Below, one piece after another: positions 19,740 to 30,643 of a DNA stretch of 46,429 nucleotides (position 1 is the first letter of the stretch; the number at the start of each line of letters is the position of its first letter). The notes beneath the pieces are model-generated. The model was not told the origin of the DNA, searched no databases, and saw only the letters and a list, made by a program, of their open reading frames with translations. This DNA is from Sporolactobacillus vineae DSM 21990 = SL153 (GTDB taxonomy: Bacteria > Bacillota > Bacilli > Bacillales > Sporolactobacillaceae). The position numbers and the translations under genes were made by a program. The stretch lies in assembly GCF_000377985.1 (NCBI RefSeq), contig NZ_KB899057.1:1-46429 (forward strand), given 5' to 3'.

Positions 19740-22448
19740 CTATCGCATATCAATAATCAACCGATAGCCGGTCAGCTGTTCGATGGTATCGCAAATCTGC
19801 TGCAGTTCTGCTGCGGGTGGCTGTTCTGGAAGCCGGACGGAGAGTTCGGCCTGAGCGGTATGCAGCGATGGGTTTTTCGTCATGCCCCAGGATGCCGGGA
19901 TTTTCTCCGAAGCGATCCGAATGATTTCGTTCTGCTTCGGATTCCGGGCATAAGTGACCGGACGGCCGATCCGGTAGGACAGCTCTTCCAGATCCGATTC
20001 GTGACGCCGGGCGACTTCAGGCGTAATGAAGTGGACCTCCATATAAGTCTTTCCACCCGTCTGCTTCAGGCTCGCTTTGTAGAGCGTGATTCCGCGGTCT
20101 TTGGCCCAGCGGCCGGTCTCGCGGATCGCTTCATTATTTTCCATAACCGGTGACGGCGTTTTCGCCTGATAAAAGGGATCCTGGCCAGCCGATGGTGCTG
20201 CCGCTTCGCTGTCACTTTTGAAGACGACGGTAAATCCGGTTTCTTTGCGGATTCGCTCGATCTTGTCCGCCGCATGCTCCGGGCGGGCGATCGGGAGACC
20301 AGCCGTCCGCGATTCCAGATAAATCGACGGCGAGCCGCTCGTACCGAACTGTTCATTAATCAAAGCCTGAAGCAGATCAATGCGAACGGATTCAGAAATA
20401 ACCGCAGTCCATCCGGTTTCCGACAGGATACGCTCCCTTAATCGTTTCCGTTCATCTGAACCGATAACGGCGGGAAAATCAAAGTAAAGCGTGATCTGTT
20501 CACGCCCGTCCGACGAATCAACGCCGCAGCGCAGAAAATGCCTGTTGGCCGCGAACAGTGTACGGACCTGATCCATCGCCAGCGCTTTATTCATCTTCAT
20601 CCCCTGGATCGGCAGCGCCAGCTGCGACAGCTTTGTTAAATTTTCATGGTTGAGCCGATAACGAACGCATGATCCATCTCGCTCGATGGATGCAGCAGAT
20701 AAACTCTGAAGAGCCAAAGCCAGGGTAATCCGCAGTTTCAGATCATCCTCCGGCAGGCAGAGACCGGCGATCTTCTCAAAAGTGTACGTCCCCTCCGCCA
20801 CATCGTCCCAGCGGATTTTTTCCAGAAAAGGACGCGAAAAACGAAGCACTTTATCAGCTGATTCTTTCAGCTCATCGAATGATCGGTTCCAGCCGCCAAG
20901 CGTTTCGGTGACCTGTTCGGCAACGAGGCGGATCATCTTCCCTTTCGGTGTCCGGCAGACAAACGACCGGGTCTTTCGGTGCAGACCGACACACAGCGCT
21001 ATTTTCAGCTCATCCTGAACGTCTTCACGGTAAAGAAGAACCTTGCCGACCCTGTCATCCGCGCCATGCGGCTGCTCCATCTGTACTCCGGCCGGCCTTC
21101 CCGGCTCCCTTTCAAACGTATACGTCTCCATATTTTCCGACAGCATCGGCCGGTTGCGGCGGTCAATCCGCTCCTGAAGTGCCACGCGGGCATCATCGTC
21201 ACCATGGACGATTAGTGTTCGGGACGGCCGGACCATCGCGACAAACCGGGTCAGCTCGCCGGCATCGGCGTGCGCGGACAGACCGTATTTACCGACACGG
21301 CAGCGGACGGGGTGCAGCGTACCATTGAGCTCAAGCTCCCTGCTCTGACCTTCCGCGAGACTGAGCAGTTTGCGCCCTGGACTCTCTTCATCCTGATAAC
21401 CGGTAATGAAAATAGCGTTCTTATCTCCGGAAACCAGCCGTTCGGCATACCAGACGCTGGCGCCGCCGATCAGCATACCGGAAGAAGCAACGATGCAAGC
21501 GGGTTTCCCCCTTAGAACGTTTTCCCGGTCTTTCGGTTCAACAGCTGTGCATCTGCCTTCAGTCAGAAAAACGTCACCGTGCATCCGGATCCTCCGGGCA
21601 ACCGGACCCTTGAGATACTGTGGATAACGGCGATAAATTTTACAGATTGGCGTCACGAGTCCGTCCACGTAAATCGGAAATTCGGGAATCAGCCCGCGGT
21701 CCATATAGTCCTGGAGGATCAGCAACACTTCCTGAGCCCGTCCGAGGGCGAACGCCGGAATCAGTGCAAAACCGCCTCCGGCAATCACTTCGGCCACGTT
21801 GTCCGCCAGCCGCTTTTCCTCCGTATTCCGGTCCGAGTGTTCCCGGTTGCCGTATGTCGATTCAATCAGCATCGCATCCGGCCGTTCACCGGACGGCACT
21901 TCCGCCCCGGGAATCGTCCGCCCGGCATTAAAGCTTAGATCACCGCTGACGAGCAACTTTTCCCCGCCGCCTTCGAGAACAAACATCACTGCTCCGAGAA
22001 TGTGGCCGGCACGGTGCAGCCTCACCGACAAGTCCCCAAACCGAATCGATCCGCTTGCAGGAAACAGGCGGACAGCGCGCAACGTTTCCTCCATTTGTTC
22101 CTTCGTATAGGGAATCAGCGTCCGCGTATCCTGGCAGCGCTGTTTCATAATCTTAAAAGAGTCGTGCATCATGATCTGCATCAGATCAGCAGTCGGCGGT
22201 GTGGCGAAAATCGGCACGTCCGGATAAATCCGGTGAATCACCGGCAATGCGCCGATATGATCGGCATGAGCATGGGTCACGAGAATGGCGGCCGGCTTGT
22301 CCAGCTGATCCAGCATTCCCGTCGCCGGCATGACATCATCCCCATGCACACGCATTCCGGCATCAACGATCAGGCTTGTCCCGCCGATCTGAATATAAGT
22401 GCAGGAAGCACCTATTTCATTGCCCCCGCCTAAAATAGTCACTTTCAT
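19740..22448 (-). CDS. MBL-fold beta-CASP ribonuclease-like protein with a long unknown C-terminal half
   Basis: A 902-residue protein. Residues 1-445 are a metallo-beta-lactamase/beta-CASP nuclease core: metal ligands His59, His61, Asp63, His64 (THAHADHIG), His149 (AGHILGA), Asp170 (VSGDLSF) and the late histidines His393 (GLSAHAD) and His415 (LIVHGDD). ESTYGNREH (196-204), IPAFALGRAQE (230-240) and GYQDEESPGRKL (350-361) are the beta-CASP signatures, closest in style to CPSF-73/YsiH-type RNA-processing enzymes. Residues ~450-902 match no family I recognise. The segment near 670-780 (KIERIRKETGFTVVFKSD) and the end (GRPVTYARNPKQNEIIRIA) look like small alpha/beta RNA-binding folds, possibly KH-like, but this is a guess. 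AAGGA precedes the ATG. Monocistronic; likely RNA processing or decay in the cytoplasm. Confidence 0.85.
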   Translation of the reverse strand: MKVTILGGGNEIGASCTYIQIGGTSLIVDAGMRVHGDDVMPATGMLDQLDKPAAILVTHAHADHIGALPVIHRIYPDVPIFATPPTADLMQIMMHDSFKIMKQRCQDTRTLIPYTKEQMEETLRAVRLFPASGSIRFGDLSVRLHRAGHILGAVMFVLEGGGEKLLVSGDLSFNAGRTIPGAEVPSGERPDAMLIESTYGNREHSDRNTEEKRLADNVAEVIAGGGFALIPAFALGRAQEVLLILQDYMDRGLIPEFPIYVDGLVTPICKIYRRYPQYLKGPVARRIRMHGDVFLTEGRCTAVEPKDRENVLRGKPACIVASSGMLIGGASVWYAERLVSGDKNAIFITGYQDEESPGRKLLSLAEGQSRELELNGTLHPVRCRVGKYGLSAHADAGELTRFVAMVRPSRTLIVHGDDDARVALQERIDRRNRPMLSENMETYTFEREPGRPAGVQMEQPHGADDRVGKVLLYREDVQDELKIALCVGLHRKTRSFVCRTPKGKMIRLVAEQVTETLGGWNRSFDELKESADKVLRFSRPFLEKIRWDDVAEGTYTFEKIAGLCLPEDDLKLRITLALALQSLSAASIERDGSCVRYRLNHENLTKLSQLALPIQGMKMNKALAMDQVRTLFAANRHFLRCGVDSSDGREQITLYFDFPAVIGSDERKRLRERILSETGWTAVISESVRIDLLQALINEQFGTSGSPSIYLESRTAGLPIARPEHAADKIERIRKETGFTVVFKSDSEAAAPSAGQDPFYQAKTPSPVMENNEAIRETGRWAKDRGITLYKASLKQTGGKTYMEVHFITPEVARRHESDLEELSYRIGRPVTYARNPKQNEIIRIASEKIPASWGMTKNPSLHTAQAELSVRLPEQPPAAELQQICDTIEQLTGYRLIIDMR

Positions 22449-22650
22449 TGATTCAATCCTTCCCCTTATCCTGGATCAGAATCCTTCACGTATTAAAATG
22501 ATCCATTCTGCTATTTTTAATTGTACTACAAAATTAATAAACTCCTGTATGACGCAGCCGGGCAGGCAGGATTTCTCGCAGTAAACATCAAAGTATGTAT
22601 ATATGAAATCAGCAATGACACTTAACAACTGATCAGAAAGGGCGTGCGGG

Positions 22651-23718
22651 ATGAAGAATCTAAAAGTCGCTGTGATCCCCGGGGACGGGATTGGAAAAGA
22701 AGTGGTTCCTGCTGCGATTCATGTACTCGATACGTTATGCCGCGTTCGCGGTGGGCTTAAATTTCAGTGGACCTGGCTTCCCTGGAGCTGCGACTATTAT
22801 CTGGAGCATGGAGAAATGATGCCGGATGACGGGCTGGCATTTTTGAAAAAATTCGATGCCGTCTTCTTAGGTTCCGTCGGCGATCCGGCAAAAGTTCCGG
22901 ATCACTTATCGCTTTGGGGGCTTCTGATCAACATCCGCCGCGGATTCGAACAAACCTTGAATATCCGGCCGGCAAAATATCTCGACGGCATTGCATCGCC
23001 GCTCGCTCATCCTGACAACTTTGATATTCTGTTCGTCAGGGAAAACAGTGAGGGTGAATACAGCGAAATCGGCGGCCGGATCTTTCGCGGAGACAATGAA
23101 ATCGCCATTCAGAATGCCGTTTTTTCCCGAAGAGCGATAAAAAGAGCGATGCGCTACGCCTTCAAAGCGGCGGAATCGCGGAAAGGGCATGTCACTTCAG
23201 CAACGAAATCGAACGGCATCACGTACACCATGCCCTTCTGGGACGAAGTCTTTCATGAAGTCGCCGCAGAATTCCCCGATGTCCGGGCCGACCAGTTTCA
23301 TATCGATGCCCTTTCCGCGAAACTTGTGATGCACCCTGAATTTTTCGATGTCATTGTCGCAAGCAACTTATTTGGGGACATTCTTACAGATCTGGGCGCC
23401 GCATTAATGGGAAGCATTGGTATCGCCCCTTCGGCAAACATCAACATGGCCGGCGAATTCCCATCGATGTTCGAACCCGTCCATGGCTCGGCACCGGATA
23501 TCGCCGGAAAAAATCTGGCGAACCCGATCGGTCAGATATGGACTGCCAAAATGATGCTGGACCATTTCGGCGCGTTCGAGATGGGGAAGCTGCTGCTTGA
23601 TGCGGTGCAGCATACCCTTGAGAAGGGTATAAAAACACCGGATATCGGCGGAAGAAATACTACGGACGAAGTAGCCAAAGCAATCCAGGACGAATTAAGC
23701 GGTCAGCATGAACTTTAA
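22651..23718 (+). CDS. Tartrate/D-malate dehydrogenase-type enzyme (isocitrate/isopropylmalate dehydrogenase family)
   Basis: A 355-residue NAD-dependent beta-decarboxylating dehydrogenase. VAVIPGDGIGKEVVPAA opens the protein; NIRRGFEQTLNIRPAKYLDG (~90-109) gives the substrate arginines; VRENSEGEYSEIGGRI (~130-145) is the tartrate/D-malate subtype version of the phosphorylation-loop region; the metal aspartates are in FDVIVASNLFGDILTDLGAAL (~232-252) and EPVHGSAPDIAGK (~273-285) binds NAD. Length and pattern match YcsA/TtuC/DmlA-type tartrate dehydrogenase/decarboxylase and D-malic enzyme. These act on tartrate, D-malate or meso-tartrate and cannot be told apart here. AAAGGGCGTG precedes the ATG. 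It stands alone with no transporter or regulator next to it. Confidence 0.85.
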   Translation: MKNLKVAVIPGDGIGKEVVPAAIHVLDTLCRVRGGLKFQWTWLPWSCDYYLEHGEMMPDDGLAFLKKFDAVFLGSVGDPAKVPDHLSLWGLLINIRRGFEQTLNIRPAKYLDGIASPLAHPDNFDILFVRENSEGEYSEIGGRIFRGDNEIAIQNAVFSRRAIKRAMRYAFKAAESRKGHVTSATKSNGITYTMPFWDEVFHEVAAEFPDVRADQFHIDALSAKLVMHPEFFDVIVASNLFGDILTDLGAALMGSIGIAPSANINMAGEFPSMFEPVHGSAPDIAGKNLANPIGQIWTAKMMLDHFGAFEMGKLLLDAVQHTLEKGIKTPDIGGRNTTDEVAKAIQDELSGQHEL

Positions 23719-23792
23719 AGCTGCCATGGATCCGTGACCACCTCACCCCGGAAGGTCAACTTTGAGAACAAGCCGTCACTTTACAGGTCATT

Positions 23793-23826
23793 GAAAAAGT
23801 CTGGCTTCCCGATTAAGGAAGTCAGA
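23793..23826 (-). terminator. Terminator at the end of the maltodextrin operon
   Basis: On the minus strand TCTGACTTCC (23826-23817) pairs with GGAAGCCAGA (23809-23800), one mismatch, followed by CTTTTTC. It lies 67 bp beyond the maltose phosphorylase stop. Confidence 0.75.
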
Positions 23827-23892
23827 CGCTCCCATACCTGAAAAAATTTTGCCGTATCTGTACGCGTACCAGCAGGCTCAAAATAGCGTTCT

Positions 23893-26196
23893 TCATGAAT
23901 CGTTCATCCCGTGCGACGCATTCGTTTTCACGGAATGCCGGCGCTCCAGCAGGACAGCCTTACCTAACACCTGAAGATGAATCGGCACTCCAGACAGCAG
24001 GAGCAGTTCAACCCGTTCCTGATTCACGGAAACCTGAATCCGCCGCCCGCGATAATTGACCTTGAACGTATAGGATGACCAGCCGTCGGGAAGATATGGG
24101 GCAAAGGCCAGTGTCTCATGAAACGTTCGCATCCCGCCGAATCCCTGGACGATCGCCAGCCAGCTTCCGGTCATCGACGTAATGTGGAGACCGTCGGACG
24201 TATCCTGATTATAATTATCCAGATCAAGCCGTGCCGTCCGTTTGTAAAGCTCGAGCGCTTTTGTTTTCTTTCCCAGTTCAGAAGCCAGGATCGAATGAAC
24301 GCAGGGCGAGAGACTCGACTCATGCACCGTCATCGGCTCATAGAACGCAAAGTTCCGCTTTTTTTCTTCCATTGTAAACTGATCGCCGAAAAAATAAATG
24401 CCTTGAAGAACGTCGGCCTGTTTGATAAAACAGGAACGCAGGATCCGGTCCCACGACCAGTGCTGATTCAGCGGCCGTTCCTCCTCAGGAATGTCATCAG
24501 CCGGTTTTAATTCTTTGTCCAGAAACGTATCATGCTGAACAAAGATTTTAAGTGTGTCGTCATACGGCTCATACATATTGCCGGCGATCTCCCGCCAGTG
24601 ATCCAGCTCCCCTTGCGTGAGACCGAGCGCCGCATATTTTTCTTCACTGACCAGGGGCATCACGCTGAGGGTATAGTTCAGTGTCCACGCGGCGATCCGG
24701 TTGGTATACCAGTTATTGTTCACATTATTTTCGTATTCGTTCGGACCGGTAACCCCGTGTATCATATACTGCTGTTTTCTTTCCGAGAAATGCACGCGGT
24801 CGGCCCAGAAGCGGCAGATACCGGTCAGGACATCGATGCCGTACTGATTAATATACGATTTGTCACCGGTATAATTCACATAGTTATAGATGGCATAGGC
24901 GATCGCGCCATTGCGATGGATCTCTTCAAAGGTGATTTCCCACTCATTATGGCATTCCACTCCGTTGAAGGTCACCATCGGATAGAGGGCCCCCTTAAGG
25001 CCCTGCATCCGGGCGTTATGACAGGCTTCCGGCAACTGATGATAGCGGTAGAGCAGCAGCTGGCGGGTCACGTTCGGATCGGCGACACCCAGATAAAATG
25101 GAACCGCATAAGCTTCTGTATCCCAGTAGGTCGCACCGCCATATTTCTCGCCCGTAAACCCTTTGGGACCGATGTTCAGCCTTGCGTCTTCCCCATAATA
25201 AGTGGAGAACAGCTGAAACAGATTGAAGCGGATCCCCTGCTGCGCCTCATCATCGCCTGTAATTGTTATATCCGCCTTTGCCCAGCGTCTTTTCCAGGCT
25301 GCACGGTGCTCATTTTTCAATTCATCATAACCACTGGCAATGGCCTGCCCGAGTAATTCCTTCGATTTTCCGGCAAGCTGCGCTGCCTCATAATCCCTGC
25401 TTGTGGTTAATGCAACGAATTTATCCACGGATACTGTCTTACCGGGTTCAATGCGGGATTCGAGAACTTTGGCCACATACAGCTTACTGTCTTCGGCTGA
25501 AACGGAAACGGCTCCATCCGTCTGCAGTCCCATCGCGGCGGTTGCATCGAAGACCGGCGTGCCAAAAGAGTTGTCGATCGTCCGGACAGCCAGCCCGGAT
25601 TCCTGATTTTCAGAATAACGTCCGGTTTCCAGCCAGAACATCTCGTCATAATTTGCATCTTCATTATGCACGGAACCGTTCAGATAGGGCACCAGCCGGA
25701 CAGACGCCACACCCGACTGTCCGGTGACCCGGAAACGGACGGCACAGATTTCCCGGTTAACGATACTCAGAAACCGTTCCGCCTCAACGCGGACCGTCAC
25801 GCCTCGCTTTGTCACATCATAGGAATGGCGCAGCACCCCCTCCTTCATGTTCAGTTCAAGTTCATAATTTTCTAACGTATCCTGATACAAATCGACCTCT
25901 TCACCCTGAAGAAACAATTTGACGCCAATAATATTCATCGCATTGATGACTTTGCCAAAATAGTCCGGATAACCGTTTTTCCACCAGCCGACCCTTGTCT
26001 TATCCGGAAACCAGACACCAGCCAGATACGTTCCCTGATGATGATCCCCGGAATACGTTTCTTCAAAATTGCCGCGCATCCCCATGTATCCATTTCCAAG
26101 AGAAGTCAGACTTTCCTGAAGGCGCATCTGATCCCGATGCAATTGATTGGTCCGCAGCACCCAGGGATCGACCGCAAACAAACGGGTATGTGACAT
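23893..26196 (-). CDS. malP: Maltose phosphorylase (glycoside hydrolase family 65)
   Basis: A 767-residue GH65 phosphorylase. The general acid is Glu487 in [12 protein letters not shown], the same number that I recall for the Lactobacillus brevis maltose phosphorylase. [17 protein letters not shown] (353-369) and [25 protein letters not shown] in two blocks (408-432) are the barrel motifs with the phosphate and sugar contacts. It splits maltose with phosphate to beta-glucose-1-phosphate and glucose in the cytoplasm. Position at the end of an mdx-order operon (B. subtilis yvdK/mdxK place) supports maltose over trehalose or kojibiose. GGGAGATGAG precedes the ATG and overlaps the upstream DUF1189 stop. 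The beta-phosphoglucomutase and malL genes that follow in B. subtilis are absent here. Confidence 0.92.
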   Translation of the reverse strand: MSHTRLFAVDPWVLRTNQLHRDQMRLQESLTSLGNGYMGMRGNFEETYSGDHHQGTYLAGVWFPDKTRVGWWKNGYPDYFGKVINAMNIIGVKLFLQGEEVDLYQDTLENYELELNMKEGVLRHSYDVTKRGVTVRVEAERFLSIVNREICAVRFRVTGQSGVASVRLVPYLNGSVHNEDANYDEMFWLETGRYSENQESGLAVRTIDNSFGTPVFDATAAMGLQTDGAVSVSAEDSKLYVAKVLESRIEPGKTVSVDKFVALTTSRDYEAAQLAGKSKELLGQAIASGYDELKNEHRAAWKRRWAKADITITGDDEAQQGIRFNLFQLFSTYYGEDARLNIGPKGFTGEKYGGATYWDTEAYAVPFYLGVADPNVTRQLLLYRYHQLPEACHNARMQGLKGALYPMVTFNGVECHNEWEITFEEIHRNGAIAYAIYNYVNYTGDKSYINQYGIDVLTGICRFWADRVHFSERKQQYMIHGVTGPNEYENNVNNNWYTNRIAAWTLNYTLSVMPLVSEEKYAALGLTQGELDHWREIAGNMYEPYDDTLKIFVQHDTFLDKELKPADDIPEEERPLNQHWSWDRILRSCFIKQADVLQGIYFFGDQFTMEEKKRNFAFYEPMTVHESSLSPCVHSILASELGKKTKALELYKRTARLDLDNYNQDTSDGLHITSMTGSWLAIVQGFGGMRTFHETLAFAPYLPDGWSSYTFKVNYRGRRIQVSVNQERVELLLLSGVPIHLQVLGKAVLLERRHSVKTNASHGMNDS

Positions 26197-26202
26197 TTCA
26201 TC

Positions 26203-27114
26203 TCATCTCCCACTGCCGACAATAAACAGTTTTTTTTCATGTAATTTTCGGGTGTCCTGAAAATGCGTTTGCCGGAAGACAAAGGCAATCATCAGCACAA
26301 CCCCGGAAGATTGAACCATCGTCAGCGTTCCGATATCGAAGTGGACCAGACCAAGCATCATCGCAGCTATTGATGGCACACCGGCCGATATCAGCACGAC
26401 CGCCGCCGCCTCTCGAAGCGAGTGAATGTCTGAGATTCGCGTGCGTTTTGTCAGCCAAAGAAAGACCGCAGCTGCACCCAGCATCAGAAGATTAAAAATC
26501 ATCACACCCATAAATCCGAGAAAGGAAACAACACCCAGAAAATCGCTTTTGTACTGACTGACCCACAATTGCGACATTTCTTTTAACAGATTCTCTTTTG
26601 ATCCATCAAATGTGATCTGCCCGTTTCCGGGATACATGATCTGAAAGCCAAATCCATTTTGATCACTGAGCATCAGACGATCCTTCTGAAAAATCAATGC
26701 GTTCTGATAACCCCTCACAAACTGGTGATATTTATTCCCCTCTATATGCCATTTGCCATTCAGATCAATCGCTGCAATATTTCTTGCTGACAGCCGTTCA
26801 TAGGGTGGCGCAGCCAGACGCCCATTGACAATCGAGTAACCGGCGATTTGATTCAGGAAATTCTGATCCGCCACCTGACTCACATGCGGGGCCACGAGAG
26901 ATATCGGCACACGCTTTACTTTGACCAGTTGAAGCGAAACAGGAATCATCAGACAGCCGGAGAGAAACACAAAGAGAAAAAGGATCTGCCACCACTTAAA
27001 AACGTTTCTTTTCTCAAAAATCTTCTTCGGACGCCACATGTAAATGAAATAATTTAATGGAAATCGATCTCCTGCTGAATGCACAAGCCTCACATCCTGT
27101 CTTCGGTTACCCAT
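26203..27114 (-). CDS. DUF1189 membrane protein of the maltodextrin operon (YvdJ-like)
   Basis: About 280-303 residues. One N-terminal transmembrane helix (WWQILFLFVFLSGCLMIPVSL) is followed by a ~130-residue extracytoplasmic domain (VSQVADQNFLNQIAGYSI, IDLNGKWHIEGN) and a group of three to four C-terminal helices (VVSFLGFMGVMIFNLLMLG, VVLISAGVPSIAAMML). This is the DUF1189 architecture, and B. subtilis has such a gene, yvdJ, at the same place between the MalG permease and the phosphorylase. Function unknown; a role in maltodextrin uptake or permease maintenance is inferred from conserved synteny. The start is uncertain: ATG 27114 lacks a clear ribosome site; ATG 27039 (MWRPKKIF) gives a more usual N-terminus. 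Confidence 0.75.
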   Translation of the reverse strand: MGNRRQDVRLVHSAGDRFPLNYFIYMWRPKKIFEKRNVFKWWQILFLFVFLSGCLMIPVSLQLVKVKRVPISLVAPHVSQVADQNFLNQIAGYSIVNGRLAAPPYERLSARNIAAIDLNGKWHIEGNKYHQFVRGYQNALIFQKDRLMLSDQNGFGFQIMYPGNGQITFDGSKENLLKEMSQLWVSQYKSDFLGVVSFLGFMGVMIFNLLMLGAAAVFLWLTKRTRISDIHSLREAAAVVLISAGVPSIAAMMLGLVHFDIGTLTMVQSSGVVLMIAFVFRQTHFQDTRKLHEKKLFIVGSGR

Positions 27115-27150
27115 GCTGATTCAGTTGAGAAAAGCGGATTCATCTTTTCA

Positions 27151-28002
27151 TTAGCCTTTTGTTCCCCCGGCGGTCAGTCCGCTCTGGAAAAAGCGCTGCA
27201 GGAAGAAGAATAAAATGACAATCGGCACGGACACAAGAAACGACCCGGCAGCAAACAGCGACACATTCTGGCTCGTCGGATTCGAAATAAATTGTTGCAG
27301 GCCCACCGCAACGGTCAGATGTTCCGGTGTACGCATTAAGAACGCTGCCATGAGGAAATCCCCGAAAGGGCCCATGAAAGCCCACAAGGCCTGAACCGCG
27401 ATCATTGGCATGGCAAGAGGCAAGTTAATCTGGCAAAGAATACGCAGATGCCCTGCACCATCAATTCTTGCCGATTCGTCCAGGTCACGTGGAATCGTAT
27501 CAAAGTAACCTTTCATCAGCCACGTATTCATCGGAATGCCGCCACCGACATAGACCATGACCAGATACCAGTACTGATCAAGTCCGTTGATTAACAGTCC
27601 GAGAACGAAGAATGCGATCAGTGCAGCCATCGTCGGTACCATTTGAATAATCAGGAAGAAAACCAGGCCGTACTTTCGTCCTCTAAACCGATAGCGACTG
27701 TATGTGTACCCCGCCAGCGTAACGATCACCACCTGGATGATCATCGTCCAGACGGCAATCGTCATCGTGTTTTTAAACCAGGTCAGATACAGCGTCTCTG
27801 AGAACAACTGTTTAAAATTATCCAGCGTCCACTGAATCTGCGGATCGAGAGTGAATGCAGCGAGACTTGATGCGTTAAACGCGGACTCCGCAGTGATCAG
27901 TAAGGGATAAATAATCAGGATACTTAGAATAATCAGGAACAAGTAAGTGAAAAAACGGCTGAAGAATTTACCTGACCGGCGACTTCTGTAACGTCTCTTC
28001 AT
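27151..28002 (-). CDS. mdxG: Maltodextrin ABC transporter permease, MalG type
   Basis: A 283-residue permease with six hydrophobic segments. The EAA loop that docks the ATPase is present as [18 protein letters not shown] followed by NLPLAMPM (~178-205). A basic N-terminus ([12 protein letters not shown]) precedes helix one. It forms the channel with the MalF-type partner encoded 1 bp upstream. No ATPase gene is in the operon; Bacillus uses the shared MsmX ATPase, so the same is likely here. Confidence 0.92.
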   Translation of the reverse strand: MKRRYRSRRSGKFFSRFFTYLFLIILSILIIYPLLITAESAFNASSLAAFTLDPQIQWTLDNFKQLFSETLYLTWFKNTMTIAVWTMIIQVVIVTLAGYTYSRYRFRGRKYGLVFFLIIQMVPTMAALIAFFVLGLLINGLDQYWYLVMVYVGGGIPMNTWLMKGYFDTIPRDLDESARIDGAGHLRILCQINLPLAMPMIAVQALWAFMGPFGDFLMAAFLMRTPEHLTVAVGLQQFISNPTSQNVSLFAAGSFLVSVPIVILFFFLQRFFQSGLTAGGTKG

Positions 28003-28003
28003 C

Positions 28004-29308
28004 TCACATCATCTCCTCATTGCTAAATGAGTGCGTCTTTTTGAAGGCAATAAGGGAAGCACCGATCACAATGATTGAGATGACCATCGTTACAGCTGAA
28101 GCCAGTGCATACTGCGGCGATGTTCCGGTCGTCAGTTTGTAAATCCAGGAGATCAGGATATCGGTTGACCCGGCACCTCCGCCGATGTCGCCTGGTCCTC
28201 CTGAATTAAACAAATAGATAATGGAAAAGTTGTTGAAATTAAACGTGTACTGGGTGATGAAAACAGGTGCCGTCGCGAACATAATCATCGGCAACGTGAT
28301 TTGATTAAACTTCTGTATAAAATTAGCGCCGTCGATTTCCGCTGCTTCATAAAGGTCGTCAGGTATCGACTGCAAGACGCCTGTAACCATCACAAAAATA
28401 TAGGGGAATCCGAGCCAGGTCTGAATCATGATTAATGCCGTTTTCGTCCAGAAAGGATCGGTTTTCCACGGTATGCCCTGAAAGTGAAGATAGGGAATAT
28501 AGTTGATCAATCCCAGAACCTGCTGGTTTATGGCACCAATACTGTCATTAAAGATATTGGAGAAGCTCATGATTGTGACAAATGCCGGTACCGCCCATGG
28601 GAGAAGAAAGATCGTTCTGAAAATGCGCCTGCCGACGATGAACTTCTGATTGGCCACAACGGCCGTAATGATGCCCAGAGCAATCTGGCACGTTGTCGCA
28701 AGGATCGTCCAGATAATTGTCCAGCCCAATACAGAGAAAAAGGTAGCCCGATACGAGCTGAGAAAAATCATGTTAAAGAAATTCTGAAATCCGACCCAGT
28801 CAATCAATTTTACCGGAGGAATGTGGTAAAAATCATAGTTGGTAAAGGCCATGAACAAGGTGACAAGTACAGGAAAGACAATAACGAAAATCATAAAAGT
28901 ATAAGCCGGAATGGTTAATAAATAGGGAAAGCCCTTCTCCCAGGCATTTCGCAGCATTGAAACCGGGCTTAAATTCACTGATTTTCCTGTATTCCAGAGT
29001 CCGGCAACCCTTCTGGCATCACTGACGCTGAATAGCAGAATCACAAGAAAGATGAATGTAATAATGATCTGCAGTGTTCCCTGAACCATTAAGAAAAGGG
29101 AATGGTCCCGGATCGGAACCGTTCCCAATGTGACAAAGCCCAGAAAAGCAGGTAACCCGATGGTCACAAACTCGGCAACAAAAGCAACGGTGACGAGGAG
29201 AAACAGAATACCCTTGATCATCTGGCCATTATAAATCTGTCCCAGTCCGGGTATGATGGACAACAAACCCGCTTTTCGCACGCTTTTCCTGTTTTTTTGA
29301 TTTTTCAT
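28004..29308 (-). CDS. mdxF: Maltodextrin ABC transporter permease, MalF type
   Basis: A 434-residue permease with about eight hydrophobic segments. The first ([16 protein letters not shown], with its amphipathic start) is the extra N-terminal pair typical of Gram-positive MalF proteins. The EAA loop reads [18 protein letters not shown] followed by ITLPMIM (~322-347). Longer than MalG, as expected. Its stop is adjacent to the mdxG start, consistent with one polycistronic message from mdxE onward. Confidence 0.92.
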   Translation of the reverse strand: MKNQKNRKSVRKAGLLSIIPGLGQIYNGQMIKGILFLLVTVAFVAEFVTIGLPAFLGFVTLGTVPIRDHSLFLMVQGTLQIIITFIFLVILLFSVSDARRVAGLWNTGKSVNLSPVSMLRNAWEKGFPYLLTIPAYTFMIFVIVFPVLVTLFMAFTNYDFYHIPPVKLIDWVGFQNFFNMIFLSSYRATFFSVLGWTIIWTILATTCQIALGIITAVVANQKFIVGRRIFRTIFLLPWAVPAFVTIMSFSNIFNDSIGAINQQVLGLINYIPYLHFQGIPWKTDPFWTKTALIMIQTWLGFPYIFVMVTGVLQSIPDDLYEAAEIDGANFIQKFNQITLPMIMFATAPVFITQYTFNFNNFSIIYLFNSGGPGDIGGGAGSTDILISWIYKLTTGTSPQYALASAVTMVISIIVIGASLIAFKKTHSFSNEEMM

Positions 29309-29343
29309 CGTGCTTCCCTCGTTTCAAACAACGACGTTCGTCA

Positions 29344-30612
29344 TTATTGTCCGTTATACTTTTGGGCAATTGTCTTATGCAGTGATGAAACCGCATCGTC
29401 AAGTGTTTGTTTCGGCGTCTTCTTCCCGGAGGCTGCATTAAACATAGCCGGTTCCATTGTCGTCCAGACTTCAGCCATCTGCGGGATCGACGGCATCGGG
29501 ATTGATGCCGCATACTGTTTAATGACTGATTTTGCAAGCTGATCATTGGACTTCAGAACTTTGGCCTGAGCCTGCGGATTGATCGGTATTTCTTTAGTAT
29601 CCTGATAGAATTTATATGCGTTCACCTGATCCGTTGCATAGCTCAGCCATTTTTTGGCCAGTTCCGGTTGCTTTGTATAAGCGGAAGCGACCCACGCCTT
29701 ACCGCCTGCGAATGGCGCATAGTCTTTCCCGTTCGGGAGGGTTGGAATTTTCGCCACACCATAATTAATCTTGGCCTTTTGATAGACAGCTGCCTGCCAG
29801 GGCCCGTCAATCACTGCGCCTGCCTTGCCCTGGACAAACTCATTCGTCACAAAATTTCCGGATGCTTTGACATCCTGCATGCCTTTTGGCCAGACATTCT
29901 GAAACCAGTTTGTTGCATAAGTAACGGCTTTAACCGAACCGGCATTGTTCAGACCAATGTCTTTAGCATCCGTATTGTTCTTCCCAAAGACATATCCGCC
30001 GTAACCTTGATACAGGCCGGCTGCAAAATAGAAGTCGGTCCATTTAGCCAGGAAGCCGGTATTTTTGCCTGGCTCTGATTTAAAGGCAAAACGTTTGTCT
30101 TTCGCCAGTGCTTCAAGATCTTTAAATGTTTCAGGTGCTTTCTTAATCAGATTTTTATTGTAGAACAGGACAAGTGCTTCAACGGTCAAGGGAATACCAA
30201 AATATCTTTTCCCGACAGTTACCTGATGCTGACCCTTCTGATCAAGAAAGCTGACCATACTTTTGTCAACCGGAAGCAGCTGTCCCTGTTCCCCCAGCGC
30301 ACCGACACGATCATATGGGGCAAGCATAACATCGGGACCTTTTCCTGCCGGACCGTCCAGTGAGAGTGCGGTCAACTGATCAAACATCGGTTTTTTCACG
30401 ACTTTTACGGTGACATTATTCGCTTTTTCAAATTTCCCTTTGATACGATTAATGTATGTTGCGTAGGTGGCGACTGATGGATCAACAGAAACAGTCAGGA
30501 CTTTCTTTGTCCCTGAACTTGCCCCGGAACTCGTGCCAGAACCACAAGCAGCAAGCGTCATGATGAGACCAAAAATAAGAAACACAGAGATCAGTTTCTT
30601 CATTCGTTTCAT
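29344..30612 (-). CDS. mdxE: Maltodextrin-binding lipoprotein, MalE type
   Basis: A 422-residue extracellular solute-binding protein. The signal peptide ends in lipobox LAAC (Cys23), so it is a membrane-anchored lipoprotein. Mature features of family 1 binding proteins include FDQLTALSLDGPAGKGPDVML (~82-102, written here as the conserved block), YFGIPLTVEALVLFYNKNL (~152-170) and AGAVIDGPWQAAVY (~263-276). It captures maltodextrins for the MdxFG permease. The ATG at 30612 follows AAGGGGG. The gene has its own promoter with operators in the gap after the amylase gene, so it can be made in excess of the amylase. Confidence 0.92.
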   Translation of the reverse strand: MKRMKKLISVFLIFGLIMTLAACGSGTSSGASSGTKKVLTVSVDPSVATYATYINRIKGKFEKANNVTVKVVKKPMFDQLTALSLDGPAGKGPDVMLAPYDRVGALGEQGQLLPVDKSMVSFLDQKGQHQVTVGKRYFGIPLTVEALVLFYNKNLIKKAPETFKDLEALAKDKRFAFKSEPGKNTGFLAKWTDFYFAAGLYQGYGGYVFGKNNTDAKDIGLNNAGSVKAVTYATNWFQNVWPKGMQDVKASGNFVTNEFVQGKAGAVIDGPWQAAVYQKAKINYGVAKIPTLPNGKDYAPFAGGKAWVASAYTKQPELAKKWLSYATDQVNAYKFYQDTKEIPINPQAQAKVLKSNDQLAKSVIKQYAASIPMPSIPQMAEVWTTMEPAMFNAASGKKTPKQTLDDAVSSLHKTIAQKYNGQ

Positions 30613-30643
30613 TTTCTTGCCCCCTTTTTATCCTTACACGTGC

